From assembly GCA_021904315.1 (NCBI GenBank), contig CM038908.1, forward strand, positions 13,784,501 through 13,848,500: 64,000 nt of DNA, written 5' to 3'. Made by a program: the position numbers and the translations under genes. The DNA comes from Sphagnum magellanicum. Lineage: Eukaryota; Streptophyta; Sphagnopsida; Sphagnales; Sphagnaceae. Positions 1 through 11,462 of the stretch are shown here, one piece after another (position 1 is the stretch's first letter; each line of letters opens with the position of its first letter). The notes below the pieces were generated by a model. That model did not search any database, was not told the origin of the DNA, and worked only from the letters and a program-made list of their open reading frames with translations.

Positions 1-1585
1 TGAAACATGATGAGGATTAACCTTCAAATGTCAAGAAACACCAATTTGGTCTGCCTCTTTCCCAATACTTCTAGCAATGGTTTCAAAATCTAACACACTT
101 GGTTTGTAGTTGCCATGTTGTTGAGTAGGGATTGCCTTCCTAATAAAAATTTCTTGTCTTTGGGTACATGTTACAAGAATTTTGTGAATTTCCCAACATG
201 ATAATAAACTCTAAGTAGCCCTATGCAACATTGATGTGAAAGTTGGTGAAATTTTTTATTGCCCAATGTTTTTAGCATTTTGAAAATAGAAGTAGAATCA
301 AACAATAGAATTCCATTCTTGATCATAATCCCAAACTATCCAAGATTTTTGTTTGCCCCAAAAAGGATGAAAATCAATCTTTTTTTTCTAAACTTCTCTT
401 GGATGGCCAACTTTGACCATCCATAACTCACTCATTTTAATTCTTTTCTAAATAGTTATTTTGTGTATTACTAATATGCATGCCTTCTATTTACCACAAT
501 TTTTTAACAATAGAGAACTCAACTTAGATCTTCATCCGATTCTCCAAAAACTTGCAATTTTAAAGGTTGCCCCATACTAGAAAGTCTAAACTTTCAATGG
601 TGGTAGTTTTCCATTTTTCATCCAAATATATGCATTTTAAAACCAAAACATTCAACTTGATGCCTAACATAATTCCACAAAGTTAGATTTTGAAAATTTT
701 GAAAAATTGCATGACTTTTAGGCACATTTGTGAAGGCTAATCCATTTTTTTATTTGGATTATTTTGGTCAAATGTCAATTAAAGGTAAGTGTATGGAAAT
801 CATGAGGATGGGGCCATTCTTGAAAATAGTGCCTTTTAATTCCATGCCCAAAATAAGCACCTCCTAGGTGGAGCTAAATGGCACTTATTTTGGGAATGCT
901 TTATTCCAAGGGTGTTACCCGATGTAAGAAAACATTGACACAATTTTTTATTTTCAGTTTTTCTCATGATTCCCAATGAATATTCATTATTATCATGAAA
1001 AAAAAATGAAAAAAGAGGTGAAATTTTTTGAAAGCAAAATGCTTATTCCTACAAGCATTTTGTTTTTCGAAATGCCTCTCTTTTGAAAAGAATGTTTTTG
1101 TTGATTAAAGCAACTTGCAAATACAATAGCAAGTTTAATATGGTAGGAATTTTTCTGTCATGACTTATGTAGCCATAACTTCAATGTTAAGTACTATTTG
1201 TTGGATGTCAACATTTTATCAAGTTGCTTTTACCAAATTATTTTTACTTTAAATCTTTATGTTTCATGCACTCAATTTTTGAGACTATGAGATACTTGAA
1301 TTACAATTAATTAAGTAATTCATTACATGTGATGTTCACTAGATAGTTAGGTGGAGGTAACATATGCTTGGGTTCATGACCTTGTGCATGCACTTGTACA
1401 TGCAATACTAGGAAAGGTAACATCTACATATAGGATGTTCACGAACTTAATTAGGAATAGGCCCAACCTCAAGGATGGAGCATAAATCTTGTAACAACTT
1501 GTGTGATCTTAAGGTTGGGTGAAAAACTCATTATAAATATGTGTTTTACAAGTTTTTATTTTCTCGTTGATCCATTCTCAATTTC
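1..1585. other. AT-rich flank, probably including a decayed copia 5' LTR
   Basis: No reading frame of note. The stretch ends just before a sequence resembling the initiator-tRNA primer-binding site of Ty1/copia elements, so its right part is probably the eroded 5' LTR; a TATA-like box lies at about 1533-1541. I could not match it to a clean 3' LTR copy, so the left LTR edge is not defined. Two imperfect inverted repeats lie inside (847-894 and 1006-1085). The LTR call is inference. Confidence 0.35.
1006..1085. repeat. palindromic repeat, family copy 1
   Basis: Inverted repeat centred near 1046: the arm containing AAAGCAAAATGCTT is followed after a short loop by AAGCATTTTGTTTTTCG. The same core with similar flanks recurs in opposite orientation near 37327-37383, so this is a dispersed repeat and not a local accident. 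It is probably a small non-autonomous DNA element; its ends are undefined. Confidence 0.5.
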
Positions 1586-1590
1586 CAACA

Positions 1591-1603
1591 CGGTATGATA
1601 GCC
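1591..1603 (+). other. probable Ty1/copia primer-binding site
   Basis: CGGTATGATAGCC differs by two bases from the TGGTATCAGAGCC consensus complementary to initiator tRNA-Met that follows the 5' LTR of plant copia elements. It lies about 120 bp upstream of gag-like coding sequence, which is the expected order. Confidence 0.5.
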
Positions 1604-1722
1604 TAATTGTTCTTGATAGAAGGAAAATTTGTGTCACATACAATATTTGTTCATTCAAAAGTTTTGAAGTTTAGAATTTTTATTTTCTAACATTGTTCTA
1701 ATCATAATTACAACATTTATTT

Positions 1723-1941
1723 TTGATGTTTGAACCATTGAAAAATTTTATGGCAATAATTTTCACACTTGGGAAAATGAAAATGGAGTTTTTTTTGCAT
1801 GTGAAAGATTTGTGGGAGATCACTTTAGGAAATTTATTGCCACCAAGGATTAAATTTGGAAAAATTGTTCCTACAAGAGGTATTTATGACCATCAAATGT
1901 GCATGAAGAAAAAAAAGTTGGCATGTTGGACACGTTGTTGA
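1723..1941 (+). pseudogene. copia gag, N-terminal relic
   Basis: The 72-codon frame contains KMKMEFFLHVKDLWEIT, matching the W-x-x-K-M-x-x-x-L-x-x-x-D-L-W-E signature at the start of copia gag, where the protein would be NFHTWKMKMEF-like. The upstream Trp is lost. It is separated from the rest of gag by the CACTA insertion. Identification rests on one short motif plus context. Confidence 0.5.
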
Positions 1942-2499
1942 TTTTATGTTGCATCATGTAGCACATTGTTAAAGGAATAGGTAGATTACATAGTTTTTGA
2001 GGCTTACAAGGCATTACGGATATGAATAGGCCATTGGATAATTAGGGGTTTGAATTTTGAATTCTTATTGAATTTTGTTTTCTTATTCATGTTGATGGTG
2101 ATTTGGGGACTGCTCAAGAATGAGAGTTTTGGTGAAGTTGAGGACATTCATAGATACACTTTTGAAGTAAGAGTATAGATGTAGGTACTTTGTAGATAAA
2201 CTATAAATTCTAGTGTTGAATATTATAGATTTGATTTGTTGTTTGATTACACTTTCATAGAACATGGATTTTCCTATAATTTTGTTGAAATTTTTGGTAA
2301 ATAGGGAAAGTACAAACTTCTCCATTAATTTCCATATTCAATTTGATGTGTGAATCATTTATGGCTTTAAAATATCATGAAAATGTATTATAATTTTATT
2401 TGTAGTTTTTGACATTGTATTTTGGATTATAAATTTTGGTTATCAAAATTAATCATGTATCTGGTGTATTCACTACAACAACAGGGGGCTATTTTTCGA

Positions 2500-3080
2500 T
2501 CCACATATCATCGCAAACAACAAATAAAGAAGTTTCCGAAAACCCACATTTGCGAACCAGAACTCCTCGCAAACTATTAAGCCTTTGCAATACCATAACA
2601 TTCGCACCCGTACAATCGCAAGTCCTTCACAACTCCCGAACTTGATACCATCGCAAAACCTTTACGATTATAACTGCTTTTATATCCCGTTTGCGATTAA
2701 CATTACATCGGAAAATATTTACAACAAACCCATCACCGCAAAGACTTAGCGAATCAACTCAAAAGTCTATCGGTTTCCGCAATAAGGTCTATCGCAAACC
2801 CTTAGCGGCATTTGAGAATCCCAACACGTTTGCGTTAGATCTTATATCGGAAATCGATAGGCTTTTAAGATCTCACGCAAACTTTTTGGGATTCTCAGAA
2901 TGCTGCTAAAAGTTTGCAAAATCATAGATTTTGCAACGTGTTCTGGAATGATTTTACCCCCAAGAGTGTAGCGATGTCTGTGACATGGTATTATTAGTCT
3001 TTTGGCTTTTGCAGTGTTGCGAAGAATTATGACTCACAAATTGTTTTGAGATGCATTGTCTATCGCAAGAGCATGGCAAT
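2500..3080. repeat. CACTA left subterminal repeat array (TCGCAA motif)
   Basis: Multiple copies of TCGCAA or its complement TTGCGA, spaced tens of bases apart in both orientations (for example near 2510, 2570, 2620, 2652, 2692, 2789 and 3063). In En/Spm such subterminal motifs are bound by the accessory protein TNPA. The matching array is at the right end. Confidence 0.75.
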
Positions 3081-3209
3081 GTATTCTTATTTTGGAAGCA
3101 GGGTTTATTTGGGTCACTTTGGGCCGCAAAAAAGAAAATCTATATCAAAATTTCAAATTTTACAATGTAAAAGGGTTTGCAACCCTTGGGTATCTAACAC
3201 ACTAGTTGT

Positions 3210-5021
3210 CTATCTAGACCTCCTTCCCCTCTTGGATTTCTTCCTTGAATCTTTCTTCCTAGTGTTCTCTGGTGGAGGGGGAGGCTGCTCATCCTCCTCC
3301 CTCTCTTCATCGTCCCCCTGCCCCTCCTCCTCCTCCTCTTCCTCCTCCTCCCTATTCTCTTTATCTTTGCCCCCTGCAGAACCTTCATTTCGACTAGCAA
3401 ATGAACTGGGTCCACTGCTAGTGGTAGCACTGGGAGCAGTGCTACCTGCTCTTTCCTCCTCATTTCTCTCCTCCTCATCACTGCTGCCCTCTGAGCTCTC
3501 ACTCTCACCCTCAGATGCCTGCATTTCAACATGCAAAGCTTAGTCAACACCATAAATGAAAATCTTGATTCAAATGAAAACAATTTCTACACAAACAGAA
3601 ATTGAATCCCAACCAAACCCACTCACCAATAGTGCATCAACATGTTGAAAAAGATGCTCCTTGCCATGCTCCTAGCCCATATTCATTTCTGCAGCTGTGA
3701 TCTTCCTCTTGTACCTCTTGTATTATCCCCATAATACAACAAGTAAAAAAAATGCATAAAGAATCTATTCAAGTCTCCGACCACTTTTGCGAAGCGCAGA
3801 CCTTCGCATACTGACACTTGCGAAACAGATTGCGAAACAAATCGCATCGCATTTACTATCACAACCCAAAAGGCCAAAACTCCATATAGGTTCTTTGCGA
3901 TGTAATTCGCATCACAAAGGTATTGCATCGCAAAGGTATCACAAAAAGTCCAGTTTGACTGGACAGAAACTCACAAGCATGTGAGTCTTTGCAGGAAAGA
4001 AATGGAGGAGAGGGTTTAGGGTACTTACAAATGCTGCTTTGAGGCCGGGAATGCCACCTTGCCCTAGCCTGTGGGTGGTGTTTGGAACCATTTTCACTCG
4101 CTCTGTTGCCTTGAGGAACTTCAATGGTGGATCACCAACCTCGTCCACCACTGATTGGCATTCAGCAAGCTTCAGCTCCAGTGCCTTCAGGTCACGGTCA
4201 GACCTCCCAAACTCTCTTGCCTTCTTGGCCTTGGCTAACTACTCTGTGATCTCCTTCAGCTGCCTTGCTGCTTTCAGCTGCACCTCAGATTAGTAGAAGG
4301 CATTCTAGATGTCTTCTGAGAACTGAAGCGGCCTCTCCAAGTTCCTGTACACATTCAGGTCTCTCAAGTGAGCACAAATCTTCATCCTGTCATGGTATCT
4401 TGCTTGAGACATTGAATTGGAGATCTTGTTTGCAATCCACCCAGAATCAAGCTTTCCTCCATTTCGAAATGCTCCCTTGACCTGATTTATCACTCTCTTT
4501 TGCTCTGCCTTTGAGAGAGTGCCCCACTCAACTCTTCGTGCAAAGTTGGTGGAGAGAATGTGCCTAATGGTGCTCTTCGCCCCAGTGTATGCCAGCTCGG
4601 TTGGAATTCCCTCCTCTGCCAATGTTATCAGAGGGAGCTTCTTCCTCTCCTCCTCCTTCTTCTTTAGGTCGAGCTTCTCCTTTCTAATGGCATCCCTTTC
4701 ATCCTTCCTCCTTTTCTTCTCCAGAGTTCTAAGTGAAAGAGCTCCTGTTGTTGCTCTCTCATCTTTCTTTCTCTTCTTCTCTGCTGCCTTGGCTTCTATA
4801 GCCTTCCTTGCCTCCTCATCTCTTTGTGCTTCCCCAGTAGTCAACCATGCTTGCAGTGCTTGACCTAAAATGGCTGTCAAGGATGCCAACCCTTCAGGTG
4901 TCCTAGTATCGATTGCAGAGAGCTCTAAAGCTCTCAAGTGATCAACAATCATCTTCCTCAACCTTTCCTCATTGTTGTCACCTCCTCCAGACCCAGAACC
5001 CCCTCCACTAGTCCCAGCCAT
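3210..5021 (-). pseudogene. CACTA accessory gene (transposase_24/TNPA-like), with nonsense mutations
   Basis: Reads leftward from an ATG at 5021. The N-terminus is Gly/Ser-rich (MAGTSGGGSGSGG), followed by a long charged helical region of Glu, Lys and Arg (coiled coil) and a region with spaced Trp and basic helices (EWGTLSKAEQKRVINQVKGAF) recalling the DNA-binding part of plant En/Spm accessory transposases. The frame then meets three stops (4302-4304, about 4290 and about 4245), yet coding similarity continues to a splice donor near 4030. A last exon (3536-3210) adds an acidic Glu tract and ends in a basic, nuclear-localisation-like tail (KKDSRKKSKRGRRSR). All three stops are one C-to-T step from Gln codons. 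A cluster of TCGCAA motifs lies in its intron and another upstream. Family assignment is by architecture, not strong motif identity. Confidence 0.6.
3783..3935. repeat. internal TCGCAA-motif cluster within the CACTA element
   Basis: Several TTGCGA/TCGCAA motifs in about 150 bp (for example TTGCGAAACAGATTGCGAAA and GCATCGCAAAGG). These match the subterminal motif but lie inside the intron of the leftward accessory gene, far from the ends. Confidence 0.65.
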
Positions 5022-5184
5022 TGCAATCCGCTCTGCCCAAGCTTTCCTTCGACAATTCTCGAGCAATGCCGAGAATGAATTCAAATTCCGACGTCGTTTC
5101 ACTCTAGGACCCCAAAAAGATTTCACTACACCAGCTTCAAGGGATTCCGTTTCACTACACCTTCGGGACTCTCGGCAATTCAGA

Positions 5185-5300
5185 GCTTGCGATGTAACCC
5201 GCATTGAAACTTGCGATACAAGTTTTATCGCAAAGGCCGTGCAATGCTGTTACTTTCGCAACGTTGGAGGGTTGCAAAGTCGGGGACTTCGCTAATGTAA
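5185..5300. promoter_or_regulatory. internal TCGCAA-motif cluster between divergent CACTA genes
   Basis: Motif copies (TTGCGATG, TTGCGATACAAG, TATCGCAAAGG, TTTCGCAAC) sit between the start of the leftward accessory gene (5021) and the SET-domain gene (about 5657). This is the position of a shared divergent promoter. A telobox-like TTTTAGGGTTTAGGG follows at about 5308-5323. In En/Spm the accessory protein binds its own promoter as well as the element ends, so autoregulation is a reasonable inference. Confidence 0.5.
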
Positions 5301-5656
5301 GAAGAAGTTTTAGGGTTTAGGGCTTGGGTGCAAAGAGGGATGCAATGGTCAGGGGTTTACAAGGAGTTCGCAAAGTTTTAATTTATTTTGGCTTTAACAT
5401 TTTGTTGTTTTTTTTTGCATATGCCAAAGGGTTTTTACAGTATTGCCCCCTACTTCGAAATTGGTGTTGGGATTATTTGAGCAAGCAGTCCTATAGGCAT
5501 TATTGAGCCCACATTGGATGCAGGTGTGCATTTCTTTTTTGTTTAGGTTGTCTCAATTTATGAGTAGTCAAGGGTTTATATTCTTGTATGACATGATTTT
5601 TGAAAGTCTAATTTGGTCTTTGCCTTACACTTGGCTGTATTAATGTGACAGATGAT

Positions 5657-6800
5657 ATGTCTTCCTCTTCCGTTGTGTCCACTAATGACTCATCCTCCTC
5701 AAATGAGGGCACATCAGCTCATACACAGGCAAAGGTGTCTCATTCTCCTCGTGGTCCACCTTGGCAACTTTGCCAATGCACCAAGTGTGTTGGTCAGATT
5801 TCACAAAAGTCATATGTTTGTGCTCAACACATTCAGCGATTTGGGCGTCATCGTGGTCTTACTCCAGGAGCTTCTTCATCTCATGTGGTAAGTGTCATTT
5901 ACCATTGTCATTTTTTCCTCTTTGATACATGTTATTTTTCATGAAATCCTTTTTGAAACTATTTTCACTTCCATGGTTTGTTGTGGTTTTTTGAATGTAA
6001 TAGGGTTCCCGTATCAAACCACCACCCTATGTTCTATCACAAGGGGTTTTAGTTGCCATAGGAAATGCACTTTTGCAGGCATTTGCTATAGGGATTGGTA
6101 CCTCTCATGAGGCCAATAAGTCACAACATGAGGCAAGGTCACGTGTGCCCTCCGTTAGACAGCGATCCAAAGCACAATGTCCAAGTGAGGGTCATGCTAG
6201 GACTATTGTTGAGGGCAGATGGGGTATGTGTGAGTTCACTAGCAAATGTGCCAATATTATCCAATCATGGAACCCTGCAGCTCTTGGGTTGCTTGATAGT
6301 TTGCCCTATGATGAGGAGGTTGTGGTTTGGGGTAGACGATGGATTGTTAAGACCTCTACACTTGGAGAGAGGCATGGCTATGGAGTATATGTTTGTGAAG
6401 ACATCATTGTAGAGGATTCAGCTAGATGTCGTAGAGAGGGTCCTACTTTGTTCCCTTATGGTGGGCCTATCTATAAGAAAAGACATTGGAACAGGATCCT
6501 CACACAACATCCTGAGTGGAAGACCTTTGCTCTTGAGATGGACACCTTTGCTGGTAGCACTAGGAGGCATAGTGATGTGAGGGTGATAGATGGAAACCCA
6601 TACGTTCTGGAAACATTGTTGGTTTCATTAACAGTACAGTGGGGATTCATCCTAAGCGTAGGGCTAATTGTGAGTGGGTTTTTGTTGAGGGACCTCCTCC
6701 AGCATCGTATGGCCAGACTTATCATGAAGACCATTGCCTGGTTATAGCTACTAGGACCATCAGATCAGGAGATGTTGTTTACACACTATGAGTGGAGTTA
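5657..6800 (+). pseudogene. SET-domain protein carried by the CACTA element, frameshifted
   Basis: Exon 1 runs from ATG 5657 (Ser-rich, with a CxxC pair in LCQCTKCVG) to a GTAAGT donor after 5887. Exon 2 starts at 6004 after TAG and joins in phase. It encodes GERHGYGVYVCEDI, then PYGGPI, then the core SGNIVGFINST...RRANCEWVFVEGP, then CLVIATRTIRSGDVVYT. This is the order of a SET methyltransferase domain: GxG, YxG, the knot-forming FINxS segment, and the A-x-R-x-I-x-x-G-D-E/V end. The canonical NHS is replaced by NST and the final acidic/Tyr motif is poor, so activity is doubtful or the subfamily is divergent. A one-base frame change near 6603 splits the domain, and another break may lie near the C-terminus at 6788. 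Substrate unknown. Confidence 0.7.
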
Positions 6801-6968
6801 GGATTCCACCATTTCTGAACTATGTACTTTGTTTAAGACATAACATACCATATCTATATACATGCATTTTGGCATTTTTTATTTATAATGTAATATGCAA
6901 CTATGCTTGGTATATAGTTAAGATCTTCTGGATTTGGTATTGCACAAAATATTCGGCCTTCTGAAGAC

Positions 6969-9900
6969 ATGTTGCCACGGAGGTTGAGAGCAACATATTG
7001 GGAAATGGGCATGCCACACAAATCAGACTCTTCATCAACTCATTCTTCATCAAATGACTTGTCTGCTCATGATGAAGGTGTCTCTCAACCAGTTCAGGAA
7101 GCACCACTGCCTGCAAACCAAGAACAAGCGATGGATGACTTCATGGTTGACTGGTTTGGACTTGACATAGTTGATGATATGTCTAGCAACCCACATGATG
7201 AAGGAGCCAATGCAGATGCTCCACATCATCAACATACTGCCCAGGGACAACGGCAGTGGCAAGAGGCGGAGGCACATGCTCGAACACCTATTTTTCAAGG
7301 TGCAAGGTTAAGCCATTTAGCAGCCATACTGGGGTTGTTAAACATCCAAGCAAAACACAAGGCAAACAATACTATGTTGTCAGACATTTTCCAGTATTGT
7401 CATAGCCTCTTGCTGCCTAAGGAAAATGTTTTGCCAGGATCTTGGAAGGAGGCTAAAAAGATCTTATCCTCCATAGGCATGGAGTATCAAATTGTCCATG
7501 CATGTGTTAATGACTACATGCTATTTCATGGGAACAATGCCCATTTAACGGAGTGCAGTACATGTGAAGAGGTTCGATATGATCCTCACATGATTACAGA
7601 GAAGGTGCCTAGGAAATCAGTAAGGTGGTTTCCCATTATTCCTCGCTTGCTGCACATGTATCAATGTACAGACTTGGCCGAGTTAATGGTTTGGCATAAG
7701 AAACATCGATCAGAGCCTGGTGTTATGAGGTTACTGGTTGACTCTCCTGCTCACAAGCATGTGGAGTCAACATGGCCAAAGTTTGAGCATGACCCTAGGC
7801 ATGTGAGGTTGGGGTTAGCATTAGATGGTGTTAGTCCACATTCACTTGGAGGGAAGGGATGACCTACTTCTGTTTGGCCAGTTGTTGTCATGAATTACAA
7901 CCTTCCTCCATGGTTGTCTATGAGAAAAGGATTTTTGCTGCTTTCTTTTATTATCCCAGGGCCAAGTAAGGTGAAAAACCTAGACACCTACTTAGCACTA
8001 GTGGTTGATGAGCTCAAAACGCTGTGGAATGGAGTATGGGCATATGATGGGAGGAAGACCACTAGAGGAATACCACGTGTATTCAAGTTGAGGGCAATCT
8101 GCATGTGGACAATGCATGATTATCCTGGTAAGAAATCATGCACATGCCTCTATATATATTTTTATTATTCTATTTTGTGATTATTTGTTATTCTAATATT
8201 CAGCTCTTCTACAATTAGGGTTTGGTTTTGTAAGTGGGCTGCAAACTCAAGGCTACAAGGCCTGCTCTACATGTGGCCCAAGTTTGGAGGACATGGCTAA
8301 ATACTCAAGCCATCTTCGCAAAATTGTTTACCTTGGCCATACAAAGTTTCTTCCACTGGGACATGATATGAAATCAGACCCACTTTTATTTTCATGTTTT
8401 GACATGCCTTATGGTGATGAGCATGATATTCTAGAAGCTACCACTTTTGCATATTGGAGGGATGTGCAAATAGAGTTATTGACCCAAATGATTCTATGGT
8501 GTTTGAGGGTAGTGGATTGACAAGGTGGGGTATACTCAACAGCTTGCCCTATTGGGGTGAGTTGAAAATACGTCATCTCTTGGACCCCATGCACATTGAG
8601 GGAAATGTGGGCAAGGCTATCATAAAACAGCTCTATGGAGAGATGCATAGTAACTTTAGGGAGGCCTGTGAGGGTTTTGAGAGGCATCCCGATGTGTGGA
8701 TTATTGTTGATCCTAACACAGGTATTGAGCAGTGACCATCAGCTCCATGGATTGTCGCATAGGAGAAATGCGATTCCTTACAGGTTTGAACTTTGATGGC
8801 AAGGGTTGAATTTAGAAGTACTCTATTGCTTTTATTTATATTTAAATATGTATGCGTTATACTAGAAAAAGAGTTTGAAATATAGTCGGCTATCTGTTGG
8901 ATGTCTAGAATACTTTTGTATAATTTTATGGATCCTTGTTGCAGGTTATGGAGCTAATCTTCAAAAAGCTTTTGGTAGGGACGATGACCACAAGTGGCCA
9001 AGGTATCTGAAGACACATGATTATCATCGTTTACTGCAGCACATATTGCCTGTGGCAATAATAGGCTTAGCCAGTGCAGAAGTACAAGATGCTCTTTGGT
9101 CATTGGGATATCTATTGAGATGGGTATGCTCAAAGGAGTTATTTGTAGAGGAGATTCCAAGAATGATGGTAATAGCAGCAGAGGTGGTATGCAAGTTGGA
9201 AAAGGCCTTCCCTCCATCATTTTTTGATTGTCAAGTGCATTTACTAGTTCACCTTGTGGATGAGATAGCCATTGTTGGTCTTGTGCATTGTCGGTGGATG
9301 TATTGGCTTGAAATATATATGGCAGTATTAAAGGGTTATGTCCGTAACCATGCACGAGTGGAGGGAAGCATGGCAATAGGACACTTGGCAGTAGAGAGCA
9401 TGTTTTATTGCACCAACATCTTGGCCACTATAGATCCATCATGTCCTCATGTCTGGATGGAAGAAAGAGAAGAGGAGGAAGACCGTTTGACTGGTGCCAT
9501 CCAAACACGTATGTTATTACCTACAGAGTTAATTCAGCTAACCACATTCATGTTGAATAATAGCAATGTCATGGAAGAGTGGAGGAACTTCTATGAGAAT
9601 GCCAAAAGTATGAGTGGGAGATCAAGGATTTTTCCTACGTTGCATAAGTACATGAAAGAGAAGTTGGCTTAAGTGGATCAATTGTTGGCACAAGGAGAAA
9701 GTATATCATGTTTTCCAAAGATCACAGATGATGTTCGCACCATTGTTCATGGACCATAGAGAGTTGTGACAACACATTCAGCAATGTGGACACAAGGAAG
9801 ACATTTTAGGTATTTATTTTTTATATTTCATTAGGCATATTAACCCATCTTCACATTCCAGACAAGTTTTTTAGAATGTTCTAGGATGATTTTTTTGGGC

Positions 9901-10443
9901 ATGAAGTTTCTAACATATAAGTTGTTGACTCACAATGCCTAACACAATATTAATTTCAGGATTTCCACTTTGGATGAAAAGAGGGGCCGCACCTTTGACT
10001 ATGGAGTTCAAGGGCAATTCATTCAGGACTCTAGAAGCAGTTGGCATGACAGGAATATTGTTCGAGATATTGTGCCACATTATGGAAAGCTGGAAGAGAT
10101 CTTGGTGGTGTCTTATGATGCACATTCAAAGTTTGAAGAGTATGTGTTTAAGTGTAAGTGGTTTAAAGTGAACCTTGCTGGTGCAAATTGCACTTTAGTT
10201 CAGGATGAATGCGGACACACACGGTTAAAGACATCTACCACCAGTTATCAGCCATTTCATTGGCAAACTTCAGAGCCATTTACTTTTCCCAGTCATGTAG
10301 AACAATGCTTTTATCTTCCTTATCCCCCAAACTCAGAGGAGTGGTCACTTGTTGTCACATATGTGCCACGGTCCCGTTCTATTCTACGTGAGAAACCAGA
10401 GGTTGTGCTCATAACCTCTGAGGTGGATGATGACCATGTATAA
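6969..10443 (+). pseudogene. CACTA transposase: tnp2 + DUF4218 + DUF4216
   Basis: The N-terminal part (6969-7862) continues past a TGA into WPVVVMNYNLPPWLSM, the tnp2 signature, then FIIPGPSKVKNLDTYL and FKLRAICMWTMHDYPG. An intron (about 8130-8217) leads to GLQTQGYKACSTCGP and, after a frameshift near 8450, LPYWGELKIRHLLDPMHIEG. After another intron the DUF4218 region appears (8946-9672; DCQVHLLVHLVDEI, HCRWMYWLEIYM, YVRNHARVEGSMA). The last exon (9959-10443) is DUF4216-like (YDAHSKFEEYVFKCKWF). At least five in-frame stops (7860, 8733, about 8760, 9670, about 9759) plus the frameshift make it non-functional as read. Intact relatives catalyse CACTA excision and insertion. Confidence 0.88.
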
Positions 10444-10647
10444 TGTACTACTCATTATTTTTATGCAAATTGCCATTGAGGCTTGTGGTTCTATATTACT
10501 CCACAATGTTCATTGTGTCAAAGTCTTTAGCAAATTTCAGCCTTTATAGTTCCGGGAGTAGGCCCTTTAGGAACTTTGTACTACTTTCCTTTGCACTACT
10601 ACATGTACTACCTCAATGTCACCGAGATTTTATGTGTGTATTTTAAA

Positions 10648-10870
10648 ATTTGCGATGTTGTGAGTATGATTAAGAGGTGCAAATTGTGGAATATCGCTAG
10701 TGTGCACGGAGACTGAGAGGGTCGCAAAGTTTTGGTTGTGGTATATGTCGCAGAAGTGTTGCGATGATTTAAGGTACATTATATATTAGCGATGGTTGGT
10801 GAACCACAAGTTGCGATGCGTGTCACATCGCAAATATGGCAAGTTGTTTTTGTTTCGCAAACCCTTCCGA
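10648..10870. repeat. CACTA right subterminal repeat array (TCGCAA motif)
   Basis: TTTGCGATG, GTCGCAAAG, TTGCGATGCGTG, ACATCGCAAATATGG and TTTCGCAAAC occur within about 220 bp before the right terminus, mirroring the left array. Confidence 0.75.
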
Positions 10871-10933
10871 TTTTTTGTTCTTCCCTTCACAAAAAAACAC
10901 AATATGTAGTAGTGATTGATGGACTACAAATAG

Positions 10934-11335
10934 ATGTTTATTTTAAATCAATGCAAAATTGTGAATGAATGTACATTTGTAGTGCAAATTTTTTGTTACA
11001 ATGAGTGTGGAATGGTTATGGAAGAATTAATCCACATTCACCACACATGTAAAAAATGTAAAAAAAACTTAAGCTACTTTTTTATAACATTTGAAAAACA
11101 ACATGCTAACAATAGATTACATCAATTTCTAGAGCTTTGCAATCTTAAAATGGAGGAAAACACTTTGGTGCAAGTTCACATTAACAAGTTTTACATGATT
11201 ACTAATCAATTGGCAAACATTTATCATATATTTTTTGATGAAAATTTGGCATTCAAATGTTTAAAGGGTTTGCCACCCTCTTTCCATACCTCAGTAATTT
11301 CACTTAATTTATTCATCTTAATGAATTATCTGTAG
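10934..11335 (+). pseudogene. copia gag core relic
   Basis: The frame contains HQFLELCNLKMEENTLVQVHINKF followed by NQLANIYHIFFDENLAFKCLKGLPPSF, which is the L-x-x-L-K-M-x-E...V-x-x-H-I-x-x-F...I-x-x-Q-L...L-L-x-x-L-P-x-x-[FW] pattern of copia gag (UBN2/gag-polypeptide family). It begins just after the CACTA right end, confirming the insertion split gag. Confidence 0.65.
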
Positions 11336-11462
11336 AGTTCATATGTGGAATATCTTGTAGGAATAATTATGGTTTTTAAACAAGAAGTACTCAACCATGG
11401 TACAAATAAGAAGCATTAATTATTAAGGTTGTGTTTAAAAAGTTTTAAAAGGGTGTAAACTT

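Larger units (their letters stand above)
2471..10914 (+). mobile_element. CACTA (En/Spm superfamily) DNA transposon, structurally complete, coding capacity decayed
   Basis: The left end starts CACTACAACAACAGGGGG and the right end, read inward on the other strand, starts CACTACTACATATTGTG. Both ends are flanked by a 3-bp target duplication ATT (2468-2470 and 10915-10917), the size expected for CACTA elements. Subterminal regions are crowded with a TCGCAA/TTGCGA motif. Inside are a leftward accessory gene, a rightward SET-domain gene and a rightward tnp2-type transposase, all with premature stops or frameshifts. The element lies within a copia gag relic. Intact ends mean it could perhaps still be mobilised in trans; its own transposase is broken. 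Confidence 0.9.

Noticed and set aside
3046..3543. 165-codon plus-strand frame rich in Ser and Leu
   Set aside because: It is the antisense of the acidic Glu-rich last exon of the CACTA accessory gene; the composition is explained by that strand.
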